From assembly GCF_002118315.1 (NCBI RefSeq), contig NZ_MTSZ01000005.1, forward strand, positions 186,001 to 250,000: a stretch of DNA of 64,000 bases, read 5' to 3'. The notes beneath the pieces are model-generated. The model searched no databases. It was given only the letters and a program-made list of their open reading frames with translations, and had not been told where the DNA came from. The position numbers and the translations under genes are program-made. Origin of the DNA: Kiloniella majae (GTDB lineage: Bacteria; Pseudomonadota; Alphaproteobacteria; Kiloniellales; Kiloniellaceae). Below, one piece after another: positions 17,517-26,662 of the stretch; positions within the stretch are counted from its first letter, which is position 1; every line of letters begins with the position of its first letter.

Positions 17517-18709
17517 TTGGCTTGCTCCGAGTTTTGAATCCCTGATATCCGTTTGTAAATTTCGACAAATTTACGTTCCGTAACTTTCGGTGCCCAATTT
17601 GCATTTGCATGCTCATAAGCTTTACGGCCAAGTTGTTCACGGAAACTATCGTCACTGACAAGTTTTTGAAGAGCGGAAAGGTAGCTCTCGACAGTGTTGT
17701 CTACCTTGTAAACGAAATCACCCATCAACTCAGGAACGGGCAAACCTCTTCGTACGTTAATAATGATAGGTAAGCCTGTTAGTAATACCTCAAGAACCGA
17801 TTTGTTGATTTCCCAAAACTCGGTATGAACCGCAAAAACGTCGAACGTCGGCAACATCGTGCATAATTCATCATTATGGACAGTCGGGCGAAAATGAATA
17901 CGACCCTCGACACCGAGTTCTCGGGCAAGAGATTCGAGATTGGGGCGTATGGGGCCATCACCAACAATCGTAAATTCAATATTATCCATCTGGGCTATGG
18001 CACGAATTATATTGTCTGGATTTTTTTGCTCAAACAATCTGCCAATACAAATAACTTTAACAGGCCGATTCAGCTTGTAGTTATCTTTTTTTACGAGTTT
18101 TTCAATGTTCAAAACATTGTAGCAGACCTCAACATTCGGCGCGCCCATACGTTCAAGATAGGGCAAGATCGGTTTATAAACAGGCATGACCAAGTCTGCT
18201 GTATTTAGGGATGTCCGCTCTACATATTCAAATAAAGTATTTTGCTTTCGTTGGACTGGTGTCGGGTCTGGCACTAACCAGCGGCGCGTCATGTTGATGT
18301 CTGCATTAATGTGTAGCGAGACCACATAAGGAATGCCAAGCTTTTGTTTGATCCGGTGTGCGGCGTAACAATTCATGTCGGCCCCGTGACAACGGATTAG
18401 GTTCGGTCCTATTTCTTCGGCAAGCTTTACGGCGGGCTCCGCCCATTTTTTCAGTAACCAGGTATCGAATATCTGCCAGGGCTTTCTATGCATTCGATGA
18501 TCTTCGGGAAGATTATAGAGAAACAACTTTGCACGACCAACAGTATGCTTAAGGGAATTTGGGTCTGGATTGTCGGCATTTGTGAGTAAAATATGGACTT
18601 CGTCGAACAATTCTCCCGGATTATAATAGAGCGGCTGATACTCTCCCTTTTTGATGATATGGGAAATATAGTCTGGTACGATGACCATTAGTTTTTTTGG
18701 TTGACTCAT
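17513..18709 (-). CDS. Glycosyltransferase family 4
   Basis: 398 residues from the ATG at 18709 (MSQPKKLMV). A longer frame would begin inside the upstream gene. The donor domain is clear: RPVKVICIGRLFEQKNPDNIIRAIAQM near residue 210, FTIVGDGPIRPNLESLARELGVEGRIHF, then VFAVHTEFWEINKSVLEVLLTGLPIIIN, which holds the E-x7-E-like element. The acceptor domain has NLIRCHGADMNCYAA and a middle block with TRRWLVPDPTPVQ. It is coupled by overlap to 16623-17516 and starts 4 bases after the upstream methyltransferase stop. Confidence 0.85.
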   Translation of the reverse strand: MSQPKKLMVIVPDYISHIIKKGEYQPLYYNPGELFDEVHILLTNADNPDPNSLKHTVGRAKLFLYNLPEDHRMHRKPWQIFDTWLLKKWAEPAVKLAEEIGPNLIRCHGADMNCYAAHRIKQKLGIPYVVSLHINADINMTRRWLVPDPTPVQRKQNTLFEYVERTSLNTADLVMPVYKPILPYLERMGAPNVEVCYNVLNIEKLVKKDNYKLNRPVKVICIGRLFEQKNPDNIIRAIAQMDNIEFTIVGDGPIRPNLESLARELGVEGRIHFRPTVHNDELCTMLPTFDVFAVHTEFWEINKSVLEVLLTGLPIIINVRRGLPVPELMGDFVYKVDNTVESYLSALQKLVSDDSFREQLGRKAYEHANANWAPKVTERKFVEIYKRISGIQNSEQAK

Positions 18710-18713
18710 TTTA

Positions 18714-19535
18714 TTACTTTTTTCTTGCGGCAAGAACAACGGAGCCGACGAATGGGTTGTATAATTTAAAAATATAGTGCGGGTATCGTAGCCAATAATG
18801 GACAGTTCTTAAGTTAAACTTGAAGCTTAATGGAATTGTCATCCCAAGATCAAAGGCTTCAAATCCAATTTTCCTCAAGCTATTCAAAACACCCCAATTG
18901 GTCGTATAAAATATGCTCTCTTCAAAGTACTTCGGGTCTTTCCCCTTCCAACGAAGATAGCGATTGGCAATCCATCGTGGCATCAGTGGAAACCAGGGAA
19001 CCTGGTAATGTGCTTCGTTGCGAAATGAAAAATAATTAGGGCAAATAATATAGACGAGTCCACCTGGACGAAGTATCTCACTGGCATAGGCGAGAACAGA
19101 TTCACATTCTTCGATGTGCTCCAAAACATTCCAGAATGTAACGGCATCCTGGCTGTTTTGCTTGATATCAAGCGTCCTTGCGTCGGCACATGAATATATT
19201 TTATCCGGATCACAATCAGGCATTTCATGCTGTATTCTTCGCTTCGCGAAATCAACCTCGAAGGACGCCATTTCCACGCCAGACGCATCAATTCCCAAGC
19301 GGCGGGCAGCAAGTACAAAGCTGCCAAAACCGCACCCGATATCCAGCACTTTCCCACCTTCCGGCACCTGTCTTGCAACCAAAGGTGCAACTTGATCAGC
19401 AAAAGTAAATCCAAGGTAGTCTTTAATGTGAGATTCAATAGAGTCTGCATCAAAGATATTTTCATAGAGCGTCTGAAGATAAGAATTTATCTCACTGTAA
19501 TGTTCAGCGACATAATCTTTGGTTGTTTGGTTCAT
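18714..19535 (-). CDS. SAM-dependent methyltransferase
   Basis: 273 residues of the Methyltransf_23 kind. Motif I is KVLDIGCGFGSFVLAA near residue 66, then DASGVEMASFEVDFA, and later DAVTFWNVLEHIEECESVLAYASEILRPGGLVYIICPNYFSFRNEAHY. The last part (RYPHYIFKLYNPFVGSVVLAARKK) is hydrophobic and basic. Spacing to the downstream GT is 4 bases. The upstream neighbour is the broken acyltransferase, 86 bases away. It probably acts on a sugar or lipid-linked glycan. Exact target unknown. Confidence 0.83.
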   Translation of the reverse strand: MNQTTKDYVAEHYSEINSYLQTLYENIFDADSIESHIKDYLGFTFADQVAPLVARQVPEGGKVLDIGCGFGSFVLAARRLGIDASGVEMASFEVDFAKRRIQHEMPDCDPDKIYSCADARTLDIKQNSQDAVTFWNVLEHIEECESVLAYASEILRPGGLVYIICPNYFSFRNEAHYQVPWFPLMPRWIANRYLRWKGKDPKYFEESIFYTTNWGVLNSLRKIGFEAFDLGMTIPLSFKFNLRTVHYWLRYPHYIFKLYNPFVGSVVLAARKK

Positions 19536-19621
19536 TTATTTTGTTCACAAATCATTTAAAGTCATCGCTTTTATCTTGATGAAATAAATTCACATTTAAG
19601 TATTGATATGTAATATCTACA

Positions 19622-20061
19622 CTATACCTGATGAGAGCATCGTCTTACTTTTCGATTTAACCGCGCCTGTCGAATCGAAACCCGGATTTTGTTAATCGGC
19701 TTTTCATACCAATGATTCACCGCAAACCCAATCAAACAACTTACAAGCCATGTTGCTCCAAAAAACACAATTGATCCATGTGATGATTTATACTCTAATT
19801 GGAAGATCATAGTAACAAGTGCCGCACAAAAATAATGATTTAAATATACAGGGTACGATAAATCACCGAAGAATTTGTCAATATTATTGAGGCGGGTACT
19901 GTTTGTTCGAAATAAGTTTCATGGAGTATTCTGGTAATTAAATAGCCGCTTGTAACATAAAGGGCCAAAACAGCATTGGCACCAACACTGCTTAATACAG
20001 GAAACCATACATGATTAGCCACAACCGTACTGGCGAGCATAAATCTTAACCAGCCTATCAC
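19622..20061 (-). pseudogene. Acyltransferase-3 (OafA-like) gene collapsed by internal deletion
   Basis: The 5' part starts at a GTG (20061) overlapping the methyltransferase stop. It encodes GWLRFMLASTVVANHVWFPVLSSVGANAVLALYVTSGYLIT, the conserved first two membrane helices of acyltransferase-3 proteins, with the family histidine in ANH. After about 55 codons it passes, out of frame, into the C-terminal end of the same family (KFFGDLSYPVYLNHYF, then a final helix and VNHWYEKPINKIR). Roughly 200 residues of a normal 340-380 residue protein are missing, and the junction near 19895 shifts the frame. It is non-functional. An intact ancestor would have O-acylated the glycan. Confidence 0.85.
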
Positions 20062-20867
20062 TTAACACCCAATTTTTCTATTTTCATTTTCCGGCACACA
20101 AAAACATGTCGAAATGCAAAACTGCGCAAGATTGGTGCGCTACTAATCCATTCATCCAACATCTTGCCCTTAAACTCCTTGCGCATGATTTTCTCGATCA
20201 AAGGATGTAATAGCGGCTTCAACCACCAAGGCCGATCACCCCAAAGCGGAAACAGTTGAAAGCGCCTGTGTTCAACGATTTCAAAGCCAACTTTCTCAAT
20301 CGATAAACACATATCATCAATCGAAATATGGCACGACTCTGCTAATTCAGTATAGGCGCCGCAGACGATTGAATTTAATGACCTAATGTTACCAAGGTCA
20401 AAGATGAAAACACCGCCTGTTTCAAGAACGCGGGAGACCTCGGACAAGACCTCAACAATTTGTGGCATACAGTATAGGGACGAAAAGCAATAGGCTGTGC
20501 CGATACTGACATTATCCAAAGGCATGTCGCGTGCGTTCGCACAAATGTAGCGAACGTTATCAGCGCCAGCCTGTTGTCTTCGAGTATCAGCTTCATCAAC
20601 AAAAGCATCACTGAAGTCCACGCCTAGGCAATCATTGAAGTCTTCGCGAAAGCCCAATAGGTGCTCACCGTTGCCACAACACAGGTCCATGACGGTTGTT
20701 CCTGTGGCATATTTGCGTACAAGCCCCAAGCGTAATACAAGGGATTTTTCAGCACCGTTTTTTGGGTTATCACTGGGAAGATGGCTGATGTTTTTTGCAT
20801 CGTAAATCCCGCCTGAATATTTGGCGCGGTTTTCTTCCTCAATTAATTGTGCGGTATTATCTTCCAT
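20058..20867 (-). CDS. SAM-dependent methyltransferase
   Basis: 269 residues. Motif I is VMDLCCGNGEHLLGF near residue 58, followed by LGVDFSDAFVDEA, ANARDMPLDNVSIGTAYCFSSLYCMPQIVEVLSEVSRVLETGGVFIFDLG. The catalytic domain is of the Methyltransf_11/25 kind. The C-terminal third (QLFPLWGDRPWWLKPLLHPLIEKIM) is aromatic-rich. The stop overlaps the GTG start of the decayed acyltransferase (GTGA), showing that the two were once translationally coupled. It is the most upstream of the methyltransferase series, next to FemAB. Confidence 0.82.
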   Translation of the reverse strand: MEDNTAQLIEEENRAKYSGGIYDAKNISHLPSDNPKNGAEKSLVLRLGLVRKYATGTTVMDLCCGNGEHLLGFREDFNDCLGVDFSDAFVDEADTRRQQAGADNVRYICANARDMPLDNVSIGTAYCFSSLYCMPQIVEVLSEVSRVLETGGVFIFDLGNIRSLNSIVCGAYTELAESCHISIDDMCLSIEKVGFEIVEHRRFQLFPLWGDRPWWLKPLLHPLIEKIMRKEFKGKMLDEWISSAPILRSFAFRHVFVCRKMKIEKLGVK

Positions 20868-21162
20868 TCTTCTCTTTCATTTTGCCAATAGTGCCAATCA
20901 ATCGCTCATTACGCAAAAAATTGCTCTCTGTCAAATCAGGCCTTACGGGTATACTCAACACCATTTTTCATAGCGCTTCAGTCATCAACAAGGCACTAAA
21001 CTCGTCGAAATGAAGAGATATGTACACATGTTCAAGCTCGACACCTACTCTATTGGCCTGCAGCCAGCTGTGGTCATAAATGATTTGTTGGCCAGTCGAA
21101 CAGCAAGCTTAGTATAAACGTTTTCTCCGGCAGGTTGAATATGAAAAACATCCGGTTGCTTA
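20868..21162 (-). other. Intergenic stretch with traces of degraded coding sequence
   Basis: On the minus strand a short frame can be read from an ATG inside the end of the FemAB-type gene (KQPDVFHIQPAGENVYTKL...). A second frame further on reads GVELEHVYISLHFDEFSALL before a stop. These look like two parts of one eroded gene joined by a frameshift. I cannot name the family and see no promoter or terminator. Confidence 0.35.
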
Positions 21163-22479
21163 CTAATAGCGCTTTTCATTTTCCTGCCAATCCGTTCGTG
21201 TATTCTGGCTGTCGGCTAAGGTTGCAAGCTCTTCACGACCCCAGAAGGGACGAATAAACGGAATTTGTGGAATCAAGACTTTGCGAAGTCTGGAATACAT
21301 ACCCCAAGCCACACGCCGCATGAATTTGATTGTTTGCAAACCAAATCGAACTAGGCGGATTGCACTTCGGGCGATAATGGCAATTCTCTTTGTAAATTTC
21401 ACGCCCAATACTTCAGTCACCAACACTTTTCCAGATCGTAACCAATTCTTCATGGCTATTTTTTTGCCAACAGCACTATCTGCGCTTGTCGCCGAAAGAG
21501 CCAAAGAACTTCGAAAGTATCGATGGACCTCGCCGCCAAATTTAGACTTGAATATGCTCAAGCCTTCCTCTTTATTGCCCTTTGCTCCGGGAAAAACTTC
21601 GCCAATTTCATACCATTTCCGTCCAGCTCTTTTTGAGCCAAGAATGGCGTGCCAGAATATCAGATAGTTTATTCCCGAGACCATGTGTTCCGGCGAAGAA
21701 CACCCCGTATGGTAAAGGGCAGCATCACCAAAACAGCAATCATTATGATAGGCGATCACCTCACCATCTGGTGATACTCCACCCCACAGGGCTGTGTATT
21801 TCTCTGGGTCAACACTCTGTGCGACACCTTCAAAATAGGCTCTGGGATGCGGCGGCACGCCAGTTCGAGTATAGGTTTCACAATGCAGCTGGTAGTAACG
21901 ATCTACATTGTCTTTCCATGAACAGAGATTAACGGTATATCCATTTTTCTCTGCCTTTTTAATCTGCTGTCTGGCATCCTGCGACAAGCCCAACCAAAGT
22001 TCATCCTCACTCTGGGTTAAATCCAAGATTAGAGATTGGGTGGATGTATCGGTAAGTCCTGATGCGATACAGGGGTTAACGGCCCATTTGTTCTCAAGGG
22101 ATCGCCGGGTAATAGGCGGTGCCCCCTCTAAATAGACACGCGCCCGAAGCGTTTTGCCGAGATCGACAATACGATCATAAATCGCTCCACGAATTTTCTT
22201 TTCTAATTTTGAGGAAATTCCATCCGCAAGCACTGGTCCTGTCCAGCCCCAACCACTTGATGTCAAATAGTTCTCATCAGGTTGATAGTGCAGCGGCACA
22301 ACGGCCAGAACCTGAGAGCCTTTTTTAACTGCAAAACCTTGTTCTTGCATGCGCCAACGTTCGACCCCCAGGATCATTTCCTGCCAGTCATAAAGCGCCC
22401 ATGTCCAACCATCTGGTGAAGACAGCACAATTCTATCCCAGGCTTCAGCACCGAGATCATGGCGGGCGACAATTTCCAT
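21163..22479 (-). CDS. FemAB/GNAT-fold aminoacyl- or acyltransferase-like protein
   Basis: 438 residues. The N-terminal half has the FemAB-type first GNAT-like domain (WTWALYDWQEMILGVERWRMQEQGFAV). The second contains LGLSQDARQQIKKAEKNGYTV, a signature of the Acetyltransf_6/BioF2-like group, then YHTGCSSPEHMVSGINYLIFWHAI and KWYEIGEVFPGAKGNKEEGLSIFKSKFGGEVHRYFRS. Relatives occur in exopolysaccharide loci, where they probably acylate or aminoacylate a sugar. The C-terminal 80 residues are basic and hydrophobic. Its ATG overlaps the wzt stop by one base (TAATG), so export and decoration genes are coupled. Substrate unknown. Confidence 0.78.
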   Translation of the reverse strand: MEIVARHDLGAEAWDRIVLSSPDGWTWALYDWQEMILGVERWRMQEQGFAVKKGSQVLAVVPLHYQPDENYLTSSGWGWTGPVLADGISSKLEKKIRGAIYDRIVDLGKTLRARVYLEGAPPITRRSLENKWAVNPCIASGLTDTSTQSLILDLTQSEDELWLGLSQDARQQIKKAEKNGYTVNLCSWKDNVDRYYQLHCETYTRTGVPPHPRAYFEGVAQSVDPEKYTALWGGVSPDGEVIAYHNDCCFGDAALYHTGCSSPEHMVSGINYLIFWHAILGSKRAGRKWYEIGEVFPGAKGNKEEGLSIFKSKFGGEVHRYFRSSLALSATSADSAVGKKIAMKNWLRSGKVLVTEVLGVKFTKRIAIIARSAIRLVRFGLQTIKFMRRVAWGMYSRLRKVLIPQIPFIRPFWGREELATLADSQNTRTDWQENEKRY

Positions 22480-23771
22480 TACTTAATGATCCAATTTGTT
22501 TTCTGAGCTATGAACCCTTGGCCTTCTAGAGTGCTCCTGCCATTCAGGTAATCCCCTAGCGATATAGAGACAGTTATTGCAGAAGGGACGCAGTCAAGGC
22601 AGACATAAGTGCTTTTTATTCGCCCGTAATCTAGCATCAATATATATTCACCACTTCCCAGCCTGTTCGATGGAATAACACATTCAATGACGCCTGCCCC
22701 CTTTACCTTTAAAGTTTCAAGGTCATGGTCGCTTTGGACTGTCATGACCCGATTGCCTAGCTGGTCGAGAAAGAAAATTGTGAAATAGCTATAGGGCTCG
22801 TTGCCAACATTATAGCCAATTCGAACTCTTATATCCTCTCCCGTTTTAAAATAAGCCGTCGGCTGACCATCGCTCTGATGTAAAGAAACCGATGTGATAA
22901 ATTGATTGTCTTTAGGAGAGTTGGTATGACGAGGAGCACCCCGAAGATCTTGTTTCGGTGATAATAGGCTGTCAGAATCTATATCCGTTGGAATCGAATG
23001 AATATCCTTCTTATAGTAATGGACCACCTCATCAATTGAGCCAGAATGTACCAATTTCCCCTTCGAAAGTACAATTCCTTTGGTACATATCTGAGATACA
23101 GCTGATATGTTATGGCTCACAAACAAAATAGTTTTACCTTGTTTAGACGCATTTTCCATACTCTCTCGGCTTTTTTCACGAAACTGTGCATCCCCCACGG
23201 CAAGGACTTCGTCAAGGATAAGAACATCAGAATCGAGGTTTGATGCTACCGCATAAGCAAGGCGAACATACATACCACTTGAATACCTTTTGGCAGGCAC
23301 ATCAATGAAATCTTCAATGCCGGAAAAATAGACAATTTCATCAAATTTACTTTTGATTTCTGCCTTTGACATACCCAGCAAAGATCCGCTGAGGAACACA
23401 TTCTCACGGCCAGTCAGGTCAGGGTGGAAACCCGTTCCGACTTCCAGTAATGAACCAACGCGGCCATGCATTGTTGCCCGGCCCGTAGACGGCATTGTAA
23501 CGCCTGAAAGGATTTTTAGCAGGGTGCTTTTGCCCGAACCATTCATCCCTAAAATTCCCAGCACTTCCCCTCGTTTGACTTCAAAGGACATATCCTTAAG
23601 CGCCCAGAAGTAATCCTCATCACGTTTCTTGCCAAGGAAAGAGAGGTACTCCTTAAAATGAAGCCCCATAAGACCGACGCGGCCACCACGGCCACTGCCA
23701 TGGCCTGGAAGCCAATATTTTTTACCCAGGCCTTCTACGGAAACGGTAATATCGGAACTGTTACTGGACAT
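22479..23771 (-). CDS. wzt: Polysaccharide ABC exporter ATPase with C-terminal glycan-recognition domain
   Basis: 430 residues from the ATG at 23771; the frame could start at a TTG 18 bases upstream. The nucleotide-binding domain has GMNGSGKSTLL (Walker A) near 78, RYSSGMYVRLAYAVASN (signature) near 180 and DVLILDEVLAVGD (Walker B). Residues about 290-430 (FITSVSLHQSDGQPTAYFKTGEDIRVRIGYNV onwards) form a beta-rich Wzt_C domain. That domain in O-antigen exporters binds the modified non-reducing end of the chain. Its presence implies a chain terminated by a specific modification before export, a natural job for one of the methyltransferases. Confidence 0.9.
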   Translation of the reverse strand: MSSNSSDITVSVEGLGKKYWLPGHGSGRGGRVGLMGLHFKEYLSFLGKKRDEDYFWALKDMSFEVKRGEVLGILGMNGSGKSTLLKILSGVTMPSTGRATMHGRVGSLLEVGTGFHPDLTGRENVFLSGSLLGMSKAEIKSKFDEIVYFSGIEDFIDVPAKRYSSGMYVRLAYAVASNLDSDVLILDEVLAVGDAQFREKSRESMENASKQGKTILFVSHNISAVSQICTKGIVLSKGKLVHSGSIDEVVHYYKKDIHSIPTDIDSDSLLSPKQDLRGAPRHTNSPKDNQFITSVSLHQSDGQPTAYFKTGEDIRVRIGYNVGNEPYSYFTIFFLDQLGNRVMTVQSDHDLETLKVKGAGVIECVIPSNRLGSGEYILMLDYGRIKSTYVCLDCVPSAITVSISLGDYLNGRSTLEGQGFIAQKTNWIIK

Positions 23772-24600
23772 CGACGGATAACTTTTCAAAAATGGAAAAA
23801 ATGAAGAGGCCGCTTATGAAAACAGCCAAGGTCAGTGCCATGGATAAATAAAAGCTAATTGTGAACTCAAGTGGTTGATCCAGCATGATCCATCGAACAC
23901 CGTCAATAGCCCAGGACATCGGGTTCAGGGTATAATAGGGTAACAGATTTTCAGGGACCATTTTCGCACTATAGATAATAGGCGACGCATACATTCCAAC
24001 CTGCAGACAAATGGCGACAACATGTTGGAGGTCGCGAAACCGAACCATCGGAGCCGAGACCCACAACCCAATCCCTAGGGCCGCAAAAATAGGAATGCCC
24101 ATAAAGAAAGGCAGCAGTAGGTATTTGGCGCTTAGCGGAAAGCCATAATAAACAACCAGAGATAAAAGTACGGCCATGGACATGACGGAATCGAAGATAT
24201 CTTTTGCCAAGCTACTGACGGGTATAATCAATCGAGGAAAGTAAACTTTTGATATTACAGCCATATTTTCCATTAAAGAATTGGAGACGCTAGTCGTTGC
24301 TTTGCTAAATAGAAGCCATGGCATCAGTCCAGCAAAGGCATAGACCGGATAAGGGTAGCCATTGGTGGGTAACCGCATGACGTATCCAAATACGGCTGTC
24401 ATAATAATCAACAGTGCCAAAGGTTCGATCAGACCCCATACGATGCCCAATGCTTTCTGTTTATAGAGCGTAGAGATTTTACGCCAGGCAAAAACATAAC
24501 AGATCTCACGCTTATCATACGCATCGGCAAGATTAAGCCGCCACCATGGTTGGTGGGCCTCAATAATCTTTATCAAGGGTACGTCTGAATTTTTAGTCAT
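23761..24600 (-). CDS. wzm: Polysaccharide ABC exporter permease
   Basis: 279 residues from the ATG at 24600 (MTKNSDVPL); a longer frame would use a TTG at 24654. An ABC-2 type permease with six membrane helices. The N-terminal RDICYVFAWRKISTLYKQ-type segment (REICYVFAWRKISTLYKQKALG here) is typical of Wzm/KpsM. The middle has YPVYAFAGLMPWLLFSKATTSVSNSLMENMAVISKVYFPRLIIP, also highly characteristic. The gene ends 11 bases inside the wzt start, so the transporter pair is co-translated. It moves the finished undecaprenol-linked polysaccharide across the inner membrane. Confidence 0.92.
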   Translation of the reverse strand: MTKNSDVPLIKIIEAHQPWWRLNLADAYDKREICYVFAWRKISTLYKQKALGIVWGLIEPLALLIIMTAVFGYVMRLPTNGYPYPVYAFAGLMPWLLFSKATTSVSNSLMENMAVISKVYFPRLIIPVSSLAKDIFDSVMSMAVLLSLVVYYGFPLSAKYLLLPFFMGIPIFAALGIGLWVSAPMVRFRDLQHVVAICLQVGMYASPIIYSAKMVPENLLPYYTLNPMSWAIDGVRWIMLDQPLEFTISFYLSMALTLAVFISGLFIFSIFEKLSVDVQ

Positions 24601-24679
24601 ATTGGGAAGTTCTCTGTAAGTTTTCAAAGAAAATATCGTTTGTATAAATACCAAAGCGCAGAAGAGTCAAGGTCTAGAT

Positions 24680-26635
24680 TCACTCTGTTATTGAGGTCCA
24701 AACACCGTTTTGACCTTCTATACATTTGGATTTTGGTTCCGGGGCGGCCTCACTGGGTTTTAGGATATACAAAACAAACTTGTCTCCCGGGTAAGCCTTC
24801 TTTTCAACGGTAAGCCATTCCGGGGTATCGGCAATATTCAGATCCGTTGAAAATGCACTTGCGTGTGTCCGTTTATCCAAAATTAGGTAATTTGACCCTG
24901 CCATGTGCATTTTCTCCCAAATGTCATGGGATGAGTTTGCTTCGCGAATTGTTACGCTCTCTTGTTGTGTTAACACGCACTGCAATAGATCGTTCCGTAA
25001 CATGGAGCGATAATACATCATTAGAAAAATTCGCTCCCCTGGCCTTCCTTCCCGTGCGACATATTCAGTCATTGCCCAGATCGGGTTTCCCCATGATTTG
25101 TGGGCTGTTTGCCTGAGGTAACTTATACTCCGCTCCATGGCTGGCGCAAAGCGAACGCTCGCACTAAAAACACTGAAAGCTATAGCCAGCAAAACGATAG
25201 CCTTGAGCAGCCGCAGTTGTGTCGTTCGAATAAAAACTTCTGCGCTATAGGCTACTGCAGGCAAGATGGTCAGCAATGGAATGATGAAATAGCGGGGGGC
25301 AAAAGCAGCCGGTCGCAAAATTGCCCACAGCAATATTGTAAGCACCGATACGACACTAAGAACAAACAGTGGGGAACGAATGAAACTGACAGGTCGCGGA
25401 GCAAAAAACAGTAACGGCAATAAGGCCAGCCATAAAGCCGATAGATTACCGTACTGCATAGGATACTGACCAAACACCAATGCCAACGGATAAGTCATCA
25501 AAATCCAGCGGGTGTTTTCTGGTGTAAACCAACCTTGATTGAGCAAGCCGGAATTCTCGCTGCCAAACAGATAGATCGGCGCAAAGGGTTGATCATAAAC
25601 GGCTGCGTTTTTGATGATCAAGGGCAATATGGCGATGATTGCCCAACCACTGGCGATAAGAATTTTACGGATCAAAGGGGCCGCGAACGCTAAAGAACTT
25701 GTTGTGCGGGGGGCACACAGCCAAACACGCCAAATAAATAAAATCCCAAGCAGTGGAATCAATGTCAGGATGAAAGAAAGTTTCCCTGCCATAGCACCAC
25801 CCGCCAACAGCCCCGACAATGAAAATGATGTTCTGTTCGGAAACTTTTCTACCAACAACACTGCATAGACAGCGCCAAGCCCCCATGCTGTCGCGAATAA
25901 GTCGCTTTTGCCATCCCAGGCAATGTTGGTAAATACTGTAGAGGTCAGCAACAAAGCAATGAGAACCCATTGCCCCAAACGACCCAAACCAGCCAAAGAG
26001 CCAATTGCCCAAAGCAAAGCAACGCTGCTTAGCATAGCCGCCCAAACAACCATCTTTGCCGCAAACTCGCTACTAAATAAATAGAACACCGCAAAATGCA
26101 TCTCCCCCGCCAACCCAATTTGCGAAAAATCTTCATATGCTGGCAGGAGTGTAAATCTCCCTGTTGCGGCGATGAGTTTCGGTTGAGCGAGGTAGTATGC
26201 CATAGCATCCCAAGAGGGAGGGCTTAGAGTGATACAGGCAAGGATAAGAATTAACAATACAGTTACTGCGATAATAATCTGAATTGCGGAAGGTTGATCA
26301 GACCACTGCGAAGACAACGTGATCATCTTTTCTTTCATTAACGGAATCGCACGCAGGGCAATAGGAACACCAGACAACATACCGACCAGTATTAACCCGC
26401 CAACAAGCCCTTTTGAAAACAAACCCAGCGCAGCTATAACCTCGAAGACGCTGCCTAAAGCGAGTAGCCCCATGGCAAAAGAGAGGCCCAAATATCCGGC
26501 TGCTGAAACCTGCGTAATGGCGATTTCTTTCAACCCCAAAAGGCTAACAAGCCTCACCCCCAAGAAAAGACATGCAACCACATAAATAGCCCAATAGAAA
26601 AAGGCATCGAGCAAAATCAACATGTCAAGTAGCAT
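24680..26635 (-). CDS. Large polytopic membrane protein, GT-C-like (GT39/ArnT-type)
   Basis: 651 residues with about 12 hydrophobic helices. Early acidic residues sit in a loop after the first helices, and SPPSWDAMAYYLAQPKLIAATGRF near residue 137 is similar to the first periplasmic loop of GT39/ArnT-like glycosyltransferases. Later come WDGKSDLFATAWGLG and a C-terminal soluble portion with EYVAREGRPGERIFLMMYYRSMLRND. Such enzymes take sugars from polyprenyl-phosphate donors on the periplasmic side. The upstream 27218-27943 gene (polyprenyl-phosphate sugar synthase type), DUF2304 and the small membrane protein are the expected partners. A function as polymerase-like membrane protein is a less likely alternative. 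Confidence 0.65.
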   Translation of the reverse strand: MLLDMLILLDAFFYWAIYVVACLFLGVRLVSLLGLKEIAITQVSAAGYLGLSFAMGLLALGSVFEVIAALGLFSKGLVGGLILVGMLSGVPIALRAIPLMKEKMITLSSQWSDQPSAIQIIIAVTVLLILILACITLSPPSWDAMAYYLAQPKLIAATGRFTLLPAYEDFSQIGLAGEMHFAVFYLFSSEFAAKMVVWAAMLSSVALLWAIGSLAGLGRLGQWVLIALLLTSTVFTNIAWDGKSDLFATAWGLGAVYAVLLVEKFPNRTSFSLSGLLAGGAMAGKLSFILTLIPLLGILFIWRVWLCAPRTTSSLAFAAPLIRKILIASGWAIIAILPLIIKNAAVYDQPFAPIYLFGSENSGLLNQGWFTPENTRWILMTYPLALVFGQYPMQYGNLSALWLALLPLLFFAPRPVSFIRSPLFVLSVVSVLTILLWAILRPAAFAPRYFIIPLLTILPAVAYSAEVFIRTTQLRLLKAIVLLAIAFSVFSASVRFAPAMERSISYLRQTAHKSWGNPIWAMTEYVAREGRPGERIFLMMYYRSMLRNDLLQCVLTQQESVTIREANSSHDIWEKMHMAGSNYLILDKRTHASAFSTDLNIADTPEWLTVEKKAYPGDKFVLYILKPSEAAPEPKSKCIEGQNGVWTSITE

Positions 26636-26662
26636 AGATAGTCCATTTCAGAGTGAATTGCT

